Shown: one piece after another, positions 1 to 6,767 of the stretch
Layout: each line of letters starts with the position of its first letter
Position numbering within the stretch: the stretch's first letter is position 1
Assembly: GCF_005670685.2 (NCBI RefSeq)
Contig: NZ_CP062008.1
Coordinates: 434,001 to 498,000, forward strand
Length of the DNA stretch: 64,000 nucleotides
Direction: 5' to 3'
Source of the DNA: Mycolicibacterium mucogenicum DSM 44124
Lineage (GTDB): Bacteria; Actinomycetota; Actinomycetes; Mycobacteriales; Mycobacteriaceae
Program-made: the position numbers and the translations under genes
The notes under the pieces: model-generated
Database searches by the model: none
What the model saw: the letters and a program-made list of their open reading frames with translations, nothing else
Told to the model about the DNA's origin: nothing

Positions 1-1042
1 TACCGGCGTACGCGAGCACCAGCGTGTAGACGGTGCTGGCGATGTGGTCGCGCCCAACCCGCATGGCGCCGGTGAAGATGGCCCGCCGGGACGCACCGTG
101 TTCGGCCAGCTCGAAGGCCGTCGACGCCTGCGTGACGGTGACGTCGTTGAGTACACCCAGCGAGCCGATGATGAAGCCGGCGAGCAACAGCCCGGTGATC
201 GACACGGACCCCATGTAGGCCGCGATCTCGTTGTTCTGGTCTTCCGACAACCCGGTGAGGTGTGCCAATTCGATTGCGCCCCAGGACAGCACCGCCGACA
301 ACAGCAGCGCGCTCAGGGTGCCGAGCAGGGCGGCGCTCGTGCGCAGGCTGACGCCGTGCGCCAGGTAGATCACCGCGTACAGGATCACCGACGACGCGAC
401 GAGCGCGACCGGGATGGCCGGGCCGCCGTCCCGCAGTGCCGGCAACAGGAAGACCGTCAGCACCACGAACGCGACCGCGATCCCGACCAGTGCCCGCAGC
501 CCGCGCCAGCGGGCCACCGCGACGACCACCACGGCGAAGACGGCAGCCAGCGCGATGAGCGGCCAGGTGCGCTCGAAGTCGAAGAAGGCGTAGGTGGTGG
601 TGCCGGAGTCGTCGACCTGGCGGGTCACCCGGATGTGGTCGCCGGCGGCGAGGTGCGGCTGGCCGGGACCGGTGCTGAACTCGAGCAGGGTGTTGGCGCC
701 GGAATTCGGACCGGAGTCGATGCCGATCAGCGACTGCACGCAGCTCCCCGCGCCCGGCGGGGCGGTGACCGGGGCGGACGTCAGCACCGCGCCGACCGAC
801 GGGCTGCCGCAGTTGTTCATGCCGGTCGATACGACGTGCCCGGCCTCGGTGCTCACGGCGCCGCCGTGGGCGTTCTGGAACGGCAGCGGGATGTCGACGG
901 CCTTGCCGTGCGGCCACAGCAGGACGGCGCCGATGACCGTCGCCAGCCCGATCACCGCCAGGAGCCCGACGACGATCTTCGCGGCCAGCGGGCTGAGCGG
1001 CGCCGGGCCGGAACTGTGCGAGTGGGTATGCGAGTGCGCCAC
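1..1042 (-). CDS. YibE/F family membrane protein (C-terminal part beyond the left edge)
   Basis: Read on the minus strand, the frame opens with a GTG at 1042 and stays open to the window edge. The N-terminus is a His/Ser-rich cytoplasmic stretch (AHSHTHSHSSG) followed by a hydrophobic segment (VVGLLAVIGLATVIGAVLLW). An extracytoplasmic domain of about 110 residues follows, then a chain of membrane helices with sequence such as LVLAYAG and GVLNDVTVTQAS, which is typical of YibE/F-like proteins. The family is a multi-pass membrane protein of unknown transport role; no substrate can be read. The gene starts 35 bases after the stop of the SRPBCC gene on the same strand, so the two may be co-transcribed. 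The GTG start is chosen by the natural N-terminus before the first helix; no strong ribosome site is visible. Confidence 0.8.
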   Translation of the reverse strand, partial: MAHSHTHSHSSGPAPLSPLAAKIVVGLLAVIGLATVIGAVLLWPHGKAVDIPLPFQNAHGGAVSTEAGHVVSTGMNNCGSPSVGAVLTSAPVTAPPGAGSCVQSLIGIDSGPNSGANTLLEFSTGPGQPHLAAGDHIRVTRQVDDSGTTTYAFFDFERTWPLIALAAVFAVVVVAVARWRGLRALVGIAVAFVVLTVFLLPALRDGGPAIPVALVASSVILYAVIYLAHGVSLRTSAALLGTLSALLLSAVLSWGAIELAHLTGLSEDQNNEIAAYMGSVSITGLLLAGFIIGSLGVLNDVTVTQASTAFELAEHGASRRAIFTGAMRVGRDHIASTVYTLVLAYAG

Positions 1043-1077
1043 TCGAGCCAGCGTAGGGGGTCGGGCTGAGCGTTGGG

Positions 1078-1538
1078 TCAGGCGCGGCTGAGTGCGTCGC
1101 GCCGTTCGCCTTCGATCGCCAGCTTGGCGGACAGTGTTTTCAGGACGTACTGCACGACGGCGCGGTAACCCAGACCGACGATGCGCCAAGGGCTTTCGAA
1201 CGTCCCGTGCCAGTCGATGCGGGTGCCGTCCGGCTCGGGGTGAAGGTCACCTGCGCCTGGTAGTTCCGCACCGGGGTCTTCGAGATGATGGTGTAGCCGT
1301 GCCGCTGACCGGGCTCGTGGATGGTCGTCTGCTCCCGCGCGGGAAACCGGGGCGTACCGACGGCGCGGACGGCCCCGACGCCACCGTCGTCGGCAGGCCC
1401 ACGGGTCTCCCAGGCCGAGTAGTTGATCAGGGGCCGCGCCCACTCGGACCAGCGGGAACCGTCCGCGACCACGTCGAACAGCGTGCTCGGCGTGGCCTGC
1501 GCATGGCGCGTGACCCGGACTTCGTAGTGGTGTGTCAT
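1078..1538 (-). pseudogene. SRPBCC (polyketide cyclase/START-like) protein, single-base frameshift
   Basis: The protein starts MTHHYEVRVTRHAQA at 1538 and follows an SRPBCC pattern (TLFDVVADGSRWSEWARPLI) through about residue 100, to NYQAQVTFTP. After that the conserved sequence continues only in another frame (PEPDGTRIDWHGTF... to RRDALSRA, stop at 1078). One extra base in the C run at 1237-1240 (read as G on the plus strand) would restore one reading frame of about 153 residues, the normal family length. SRPBCC proteins bind hydrophobic ligands in a helix-grip cavity; the ligand here is unknown. The gene is divergent from a TetR regulator, with a palindrome between them, so it was probably that regulator's target. 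It may be a true pseudogene or an indel error in a homopolymer. Confidence 0.75.
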
Positions 1539-1550
1539 GTTGACCAAGTT

Positions 1551-1569
1551 AACGGAACGGTGTTCTATT
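1551..1569. promoter_or_regulatory. Candidate TetR operator between the SRPBCC and TetR genes
   Basis: The 36-bp gap between the two divergent start codons contains an imperfect palindrome of pattern AAnnGAACnnnGTTCnnTT. It lies immediately before the TetR start at 1575 and 12 bases before the SRPBCC start. Its position and symmetry fit autoregulation by the adjacent TetR protein; binding is inferred. Confidence 0.45.
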
Positions 1570-1574
1570 AAGCA

Positions 1575-2204
1575 ATGGATTCGCCGGATTCTCCAGTGGC
1601 GCTGTCGTTTGCGCGGGCCCGCAGCCCGCAGCAGCGGGAGGACCGCCTGCGCCGGCTGACCGAGGTCACCCGGGCCCTGCTGGACGACACCCGGGCCGGC
1701 GAGCTGACGCTCGGTGATATCGCTGCCGCGGCGGGCCTGGCCAAATCGGGCGTGCTGCGGTACGCCGTTTCGCGGGAGGCGCTGCTGCTCCTGGTGATGT
1801 ACCACGAGCACCTGGGCTGGCTCGACGACCTACAGGTGCAGCTGCGCGATGAACGACGTTCTCCGGCAAAGGCTTTGGCGCACACGCTCGCGCGGCGCCC
1901 GGTGCTGTGCGACCTGATCAGCGCCGCACCGGTATTGATGAACCGGCTGACAGCCGAAGCGGCCGAGACGGTGCGCACGCAGGCGCGTGACGTCGAGGAG
2001 CGGCTACGCGAGACCCTCGAGCCCCGGCTGTCGCTGGAGCGTCAGCAGCTGGTGTTGCTGACCGCCGCGATCCATGCCTTCGTCGGCGCGGTATGGGGTT
2101 GGGCGGCAATCGATTCCGCCAATCAGCCCGAACCCGGAACCGAGCTCGAAGACACCCTCGCGGCGCTGCTGCGGACCTTCATCGCGGGCCTGAAACAGCA
2201 GTGA
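1575..2204 (+). CDS. TetR/AcrR family transcriptional regulator
   Basis: This 209-residue protein has an N-terminal TetR helix-turn-helix (about residues 20-65) with the typical run LTLGDIAAAAGLAKSGVLRY, followed by an all-helical ligand domain. TetR proteins are dimeric repressors released by small ligands. It is divergent from the SRPBCC gene and shares a 36-bp promoter region with it, so local repression of SRPBCC-YibE/F and of itself is likely. The stop codon is embedded in the first base of a long perfect hairpin (2204-2250) shared with the convergent aspC. The ligand cannot be predicted. Confidence 0.9.
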   Translation: MDSPDSPVALSFARARSPQQREDRLRRLTEVTRALLDDTRAGELTLGDIAAAAGLAKSGVLRYAVSREALLLLVMYHEHLGWLDDLQVQLRDERRSPAKALAHTLARRPVLCDLISAAPVLMNRLTAEAAETVRTQARDVEERLRETLEPRLSLERQQLVLLTAAIHAFVGAVWGWAAIDSANQPEPGTELEDTLAALLRTFIAGLKQQ

Positions 2205-2250
2205 TTTGTGCACGATTTTCCGCGGCAGGCGCGGAAAATCGTGCACAAAT
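2204..2250. terminator. Perfect 21-bp inverted repeat between convergent genes
   Basis: Arms 2204-2224 and 2230-2250 are perfectly complementary around a 5-base loop (gcagg). The hairpin begins at the last base of the TetR stop codon and ends 8 bases before the aspC stop, so it could terminate transcription from both sides. There is no long T tract. Its length and perfection are also compatible with a dispersed intergenic palindrome; I saw no second copy in this window. Confidence 0.6.
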
Positions 2251-2258
2251 CCCAGGGA

Positions 2259-3542
2259 TTACTGGCGGTAGCTCGCCAGGAAGTTGCCGAGGCGCTCGAT
2301 GGCATTGGCCAAGTCGCGGGCCCACGGCAGCGTCACGATGCGCAGGTGATCCGGTGTGGGCCAATTGAATCCGGTGCCCTGGGTGAGCAGGATCTTCTCC
2401 TGCAGCAGCAGGTCGAGCACCAGCTGCTCGTCGTCCCGGATCTCGTGCACCTCGGGGTCCAGCCGCGGGAACGCGTACAGCGCGCCCTCGGGCTTGACGC
2501 AGGAGACGCCGGGAATCTCGTTGAGCTTGTTCCAGGCGACGTCGCGCTGCTCGAGCAGGCGGCCGCCGGGCAGGATCAGGTCCTCGATGCTCTGGTGTCC
2601 GCCGAGCGCCACCTGAATGGCATGCTGCGCAGGCACATTCGGGCACAGGCGCATATTGGACAGCAGGCTGATGCCCTCCAGGAAGCTGGACGCGTGCTCC
2701 TTGGGGCCGGTGATGGCCAGCCAGCCGGACCGGTAGCCGGCCACACGGTACGCCTTGGACAGGCCGTTGAACGTCAGGCACAGCATGTCGGGCGCCACCG
2801 ACGCCATGGGGATGTGCTTGGCCTCGTCGTAGAGGATCTTGTCGTAGATCTCGTCGGCCAGCAGCAGCAGCTGGTGCTTGCGCGCCAGGTTCGCGATGGA
2901 CTCCAGCGTCTCGCGGCTGTACACCGCACCGGTGGGGTTGTTCGGGTTGATCACGACGATCGCCTTGGTGCGGTCGGTGATCTTCGACTCCAGGTCGGCG
3001 ATGTCGGGGTTCCAGCCCTGCGTCTCGTCGCACAGGTAGTGCACCGGGGTGCCGCCGGCCAGCGCCGTCGACGCCGTCCACAGCGGGTAGTCCGGGGCCG
3101 GGATCAGCACCTGGTCGCCGTTGTCGAGCAGCGCCTGCAGCGTCATGGTGATGAGCTCGGAGACGCCGTTGCCCAGGAAGACGTCGTCGACGTCGAACCG
3201 GGGGAAGCCCTCGACCAACTCGTAGCGCGTGACCACCGCGCGGCGCGCGGACACGATGCCCTTGGAGTCGGAGTAACCCTGGGCGTAGGGGAGGGCGGCG
3301 ATCATGTCGCGCATGATCACGTCCGGTGCCTCGAAGCCGAACGGCGCCGGGTTACCGATGTTGAGCTTGAGGATCCGGTGGCCCTCGGCCTCGAGCCGGG
3401 AGGCCTGCTCGTGTACCGGGCCGCGGATCTCGTAGAGGACGTCCTGCAGCTTGGTCGACTGCGCAAACGTCCGCTGATTGCGCGGATGGCCGCTGTGCCA
3501 TGTGCGGTCAGCGGGTACCTGGTGGGTGGTCACGGTTTCCAT
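2259..3542 (-). CDS. aspC: Pyridoxal-phosphate aminotransferase, AspC/AlaA type
   Basis: The 427-residue protein is a fold-type I class I/II aminotransferase matching the M. tuberculosis Rv0337c family in length and context. Visible motifs are NPNNPTGAVYS (substrate and PLP contacts), ADEIYDKILYD (Asp to the pyridine nitrogen), and FNGLSKAYRVAGYRSGW with the Schiff-base lysine. The annotated name in mycobacteria is aspC, but homologues with this AlaA-like sequence transfer amino groups between glutamate and pyruvate to make alanine. It is cytosolic. The N-terminal extension before GPVHEQASRLEAEG is typical of the mycobacterial form. It is the last gene on the minus strand before the TetR hairpin, and a terminator-like hairpin separates it from the upstream Fe-S gene, so it probably has its own promoter in 3543-3595. 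Confidence 0.93.
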   Translation of the reverse strand: METVTTHQVPADRTWHSGHPRNQRTFAQSTKLQDVLYEIRGPVHEQASRLEAEGHRILKLNIGNPAPFGFEAPDVIMRDMIAALPYAQGYSDSKGIVSARRAVVTRYELVEGFPRFDVDDVFLGNGVSELITMTLQALLDNGDQVLIPAPDYPLWTASTALAGGTPVHYLCDETQGWNPDIADLESKITDRTKAIVVINPNNPTGAVYSRETLESIANLARKHQLLLLADEIYDKILYDEAKHIPMASVAPDMLCLTFNGLSKAYRVAGYRSGWLAITGPKEHASSFLEGISLLSNMRLCPNVPAQHAIQVALGGHQSIEDLILPGGRLLEQRDVAWNKLNEIPGVSCVKPEGALYAFPRLDPEVHEIRDDEQLVLDLLLQEKILLTQGTGFNWPTPDHLRIVTLPWARDLANAIERLGNFLASYRQ

Positions 3543-3595
3543 GCTCTCATCGGTGTCGAATTCTTTTGCCCATCTGCGATCAGGGCCACATATGC

Positions 3596-3643
3596 CAATG
3601 GCCAGCTACGACGCTCCATGCGGCGGGTCGTAGCTGGCCATTG
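3596..3643 (-). terminator. 17-bp stem hairpin downstream of the Fe-S oxidoreductase gene
   Basis: Arms 3596-3612 and 3627-3643 are perfectly complementary (core GGCCAGCTACGAC) with a 14-base loop. It lies 15 bases beyond the stop codon of the Fe-S gene and before aspC, which is on the same strand. It therefore probably ends the Fe-S transcript. Confidence 0.65.
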
Positions 3644-3657
3644 CGGTGTACTTCGCG

Positions 3658-6555
3658 TTACCGCTTACCGGGGCGCTTTGCGCCCGGACGCATGCCCAGT
3701 CCGACGACCGGCGGTTCCGGCTTGGCCTCTTCCGCCGGGGCGGCAGGTGCCGCAGCGGCGGGAGCCTCGGCGGCCGGCTCGGCAGCCGGAGCCTCAGCAG
3801 CCGGAGCGGCGGGTGCCGCCGGTGCTGCCGGTGCTGCCGGAGCCGCGGCCTTCTTGGCGCCGGGGCGACGCGCGCCCGCGGCCAGACCGAGACGCTTCAC
3901 CGGAGCCGCGGGAGCGGCCGGCGCGGCGGGTGCCTCGGCGGCGGGAGCAGCCTCGGCAGCCGGGGCCGGAGCGGCGGCGGCAGCCGGAGCGGCAGCCTTC
4001 TTCGCACCCGGACGCTTGGCGCCCGCAGCCAGACCCAGACCCTTGGCCGGAGAGGCAGCAGCAGGTGCCTCAGCGGCGGGAGCAGCCTCAGCAGCCGGAG
4101 CCGCAGCCGCCGGGGCGGCGGCCTTCTTGGCACCCGGACGCTTGGCGGCCATGCCCAGGCCGGTGACCGGCTTGGCGGCGGCCGGAGCGGCAGCAGCAGG
4201 TGCCTCGGCAGCCGGAGCGGCTTCGGCAGCGGGAGCCGGAGCGGCCGGAGCAGGCTTCGGGGCCTCCTTGGCCTTCTTCTCGGCAAGGGCCGCGGAAGCC
4301 TTTGCCGCCGTGCCCTTTTCGGGCAGCGTCACCTTGCTGGTGTCGAGCGAGTTCAGCAGCAGCTGAGCGACGTCGAGCACCTCGGTCTTCTCGATGCTGC
4401 GGGTCGCGGCCACGTCGTCGACGCCGTCGCTCATCATCACGCGGCAGAACGGGCAGCCCGTCGCGATCGCCGAGGCGCCGGTGTCGACGGCCTCTTCAGC
4501 GCGCTCGGTGTTGATGCGCTTGCCGATGTGCTCTTCCATCCACATGCGGGCACCACCGGCACCACAGCACAGGCCGCGGTCGGCGTGGCGGGGCATCTCG
4601 GTGAGCACGGCGCCGGCGGCACCGACCAGCTCACGCGGGGCCTCGTACTCCTTGTTGTGGCGGCCGAGGAAGCAGGGGTCGTGGTAGGTGACCTCTTGGC
4701 TGGCCGACGACACCGGGATCAGCTTCTTGTCCCGGACCAGGCGGTTCAGCAGCTGCGTGTGGTGCACGACGGTGTAGTTGGCGCCCAGCTGCGGGTACTC
4801 GCGACCGATGGTGTTGAAGCAGTGCGGGCAGGTGACGACGATCTTGCGCTTGTCGGGGTCGACGCCCTCGAACAGCTCGTTGATGGTCTCGACGTTCTGC
4901 GCGGCGAGCTGCTGGAACAGGAACTCGTTGCCGGCGCGGCGGGCCGAGTCACCGGTACAGGTCTCGCCGGTGCCCAGCACCAGGAACTTCACGCCCGCGG
5001 TGGCGAGCAGCTCGGCGACGGCCTTCGTGGTCTTCTTGGCACGGTCCTCGTAGGCGCCGGCGCAGCCGACCCAGAACAGGTACTCGAAGCCGTCGAAGCT
5101 CTCGACGTCCTGGCCGTAGACCGGGATGTCGAAGTCCAGCTCGTCGATCCAGGTGGTGCGTTCCTTGGCGTTCTGGCCCCAGGGGTTGCCCTTGAGTTCC
5201 AGGTTCTTGAACAGCACGCCCAGCTCGCCGGGGAAGTCGGACTCGACCATGACCTGGTAGCGGCGCATGTCGACGATGTGGTCGATGTGCTCGATGTCCA
5301 CCGGGCACTGCTCGACGCAGGCACCGCAGTTGGTGCAGGACCACAGCACGTCGGGGTCGATCACGCCGCCCTGCTCGGCGGTGCCGACCAGCGGACGCAG
5401 CGCCTGCTCGGGGCCGGAACCCTCGATGCGCGCGAAACCGTCCTCGGGGACGCCGTGTCCGTGCAGGCTCTCGCCCAGCTTGGCGAAGTCGACCGAACCC
5501 TCCTCGGGCATCGGCTTGCCCTCGATGATGTACGGCGCCTTGGCGAACAGGTGGTCGCGCAGGTTCATGATGACGAGCTTGGGAGACAGCGGCTTTCCGG
5601 TGTTCCACGCCGGGCACTGCGACTGGCAGCGACCGCACTCGGTACAGGTGGAGAAGTCGAGGTTGCCCTTCCAGGTGAAGTCCTCGATCTTGCCGCGGCC
5701 GAACACCGCGTCCTCGGCGGGATCGTCGAAGTCGATCTTCTCGCCCTTGTACTCCATCGGCAGCAGCGGGCCGAGGCCGTCGGGCAGGCGCTTGAAGGTG
5801 ACGTTGATCGGGGCCAGACCGATGTGCAGGTGCTTGGAGTGCAGCACAATCAGCAGGAAGACCAGCATGACGCCGATATGCGACAGCAGCGCGATGGTCT
5901 CGATCCAGACGTTGGCGGTGTGGCCCAGCGGAGCCAGCAGCGCGGCCATGCCGTCAGAGAAGAAGGCGCCGTTCTGGTACGGGAAGTGCTCGCCGAGGAC
6001 GTTGACGGCGGCACCACGGAAGATCGCGTAGGTCAGGATGACCAGGAAGATCATGATGAGGATCTCCCACGCGCCACCGTTGTGCGATCCGTAGAACCGG
6101 GACTCGCGGCCGATGTTGTTGGGGTTCTTGGTCAGGCGGATGATCGCGAAGACGACGATGCCGGCCAGCACGGCCAGCGCGAAGAAGTCCTGCAGGAAGC
6201 CCAGGACGGCCCAGTGTCCGACGAACGGGATGGCGAACTTCGGGTCGAACAGGACGCCATAGGCTTCCAGGTAGACCGACGCGAGGACGAAGAAGCCCCA
6301 CATGGTGAAGAAGTGCGCGATGCCGGGGATCGACCACTTGAGGAGCTTCGACTGGGCGAAGACTTCCTTGTTCTGGTTCAGGAAGCGGGTGACGAGATCG
6401 TCCTTACGGCCACGTTCGTCGCCGAGCTTCTGCCCGGAGCTGATCAGCTTGGTCAGCCACAGGATGCGCTTGGCGGCGAACCCCAGGACGATGACCGTTG
6501 CCAACAGCCCGATGACCAGTCTGGCCACGTCGAGCGTGTGTTCGAGATTCTCCAC
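3658..6555 (-). CDS. Membrane Fe-S oxidoreductase, heterodisulfide reductase-like (Rv0338c family)
   Basis: 965 residues. The first 250 or so contain several membrane helices of the NarI/HdrE cytochrome-b-like type. Two 4Fe-4S ferredoxin motifs follow (CTECGRCQSQCP and CTNCGACVEQCP). Then come CCG-type cysteine domains, with CPHCFNTIGREYPQLG, HDPCFLGRHNKEYE and CCGAGGARMW. This fits a membrane electron-transfer protein that moves electrons between a quinone-type pool and a thiol or organic acceptor; the physiological substrate is unknown, and the M. tuberculosis orthologue is considered essential. From about residue 735 the protein ends in an Ala/Pro-rich tail with repeated GLG-AA-KRPGAKKAAAP cassettes, longer than in M. 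tuberculosis as I recall. The gene is monocistronic, with its own 212-bp upstream region containing GGTAAC repeats. Confidence 0.9.
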   Translation of the reverse strand: MENLEHTLDVARLVIGLLATVIVLGFAAKRILWLTKLISSGQKLGDERGRKDDLVTRFLNQNKEVFAQSKLLKWSIPGIAHFFTMWGFFVLASVYLEAYGVLFDPKFAIPFVGHWAVLGFLQDFFALAVLAGIVVFAIIRLTKNPNNIGRESRFYGSHNGGAWEILIMIFLVILTYAIFRGAAVNVLGEHFPYQNGAFFSDGMAALLAPLGHTANVWIETIALLSHIGVMLVFLLIVLHSKHLHIGLAPINVTFKRLPDGLGPLLPMEYKGEKIDFDDPAEDAVFGRGKIEDFTWKGNLDFSTCTECGRCQSQCPAWNTGKPLSPKLVIMNLRDHLFAKAPYIIEGKPMPEEGSVDFAKLGESLHGHGVPEDGFARIEGSGPEQALRPLVGTAEQGGVIDPDVLWSCTNCGACVEQCPVDIEHIDHIVDMRRYQVMVESDFPGELGVLFKNLELKGNPWGQNAKERTTWIDELDFDIPVYGQDVESFDGFEYLFWVGCAGAYEDRAKKTTKAVAELLATAGVKFLVLGTGETCTGDSARRAGNEFLFQQLAAQNVETINELFEGVDPDKRKIVVTCPHCFNTIGREYPQLGANYTVVHHTQLLNRLVRDKKLIPVSSASQEVTYHDPCFLGRHNKEYEAPRELVGAAGAVLTEMPRHADRGLCCGAGGARMWMEEHIGKRINTERAEEAVDTGASAIATGCPFCRVMMSDGVDDVAATRSIEKTEVLDVAQLLLNSLDTSKVTLPEKGTAAKASAALAEKKAKEAPKPAPAAPAPAAEAAPAAEAPAAAAPAAAKPVTGLGMAAKRPGAKKAAAPAAAAPAAEAAPAAEAPAAASPAKGLGLAAGAKRPGAKKAAAPAAAAAPAPAAEAAPAAEAPAAPAAPAAPVKRLGLAAGARRPGAKKAAAPAAPAAPAAPAAPAAEAPAAEPAAEAPAAAAPAAPAEEAKPEPPVVGLGMRPGAKRPGKR
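3661..4200 (-). repeat. Repeated KRPGAKKAAAP cassettes encoding the tail of the Fe-S protein
   Basis: The 3' end of the Fe-S gene encodes four degenerate copies of a unit: GLG(M/L)-x-KRPG followed by an Ala/Pro/Glu-rich spacer of about 30-40 residues. Three copies continue with AKKAAAP and the last ends in KRPGKR. The basic knots alternate with acidic PAAEAP spacers, so the tail is probably disordered. In-frame copy-number change by slippage or recombination is likely between strains. Confidence 0.75.
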
Positions 6556-6586
6556 CGCGCCTCTCCCAGTTATGTAGCTACTAGCC

Positions 6587-6616
6587 GGTAACTTATTGAG
6601 GTTACCAACGGGTAAC
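6587..6616. promoter_or_regulatory. GGTAAC/GTTACC repeat cluster upstream of the Fe-S gene
   Basis: Three half sites occur 32-62 bases upstream of the Fe-S start: GGTAAC (6587-6592), GTTACC (6601-6606) and GGTAAC (6611-6616). They form two overlapping palindromes, GGTAAC-N8-GTTACC and TTACC-N4-GGTAA. This is a credible operator, of the size bound by TetR- or GntR-type repressors; the regulator is unknown. The rest of the 212-bp gap up to iniR (6617-6767) holds no gene that I can support. Confidence 0.45.
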
Positions 6617-6767
6617 TTAAGCTAGATGCCTGCTCATAGTCGCATCCTGGGTAGAACGCACGCTAGCAAGGCTGTCCTAACTTGAGCTGCCGCTTTGCGC
6701 TCACTTCCTTACCCAGAATCAGCCTCGGCCAAGCGCCGATCGAGGCCTTCCTTATATAAGGGTGGTG

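Noticed and set aside
44..1069. Plus-strand open frame opposite YibE/F
   Set aside because: The minus strand encodes an ordered chain of membrane helices; the plus product is a low-complexity Arg/Gly/Asp sequence.
3646..6591. A 981-codon open frame on the plus strand across the Fe-S gene
   Set aside because: It is the antisense of a well-conserved gene; the translation is compositionally biased (Gly/Arg/Asp/Val) without any domain, as expected for high-GC shadows.
6668..6680. A full IdeR iron box upstream of the Fe-S gene
   Set aside because: Only about 12 of 19 degenerate positions match; too weak to list as a site.
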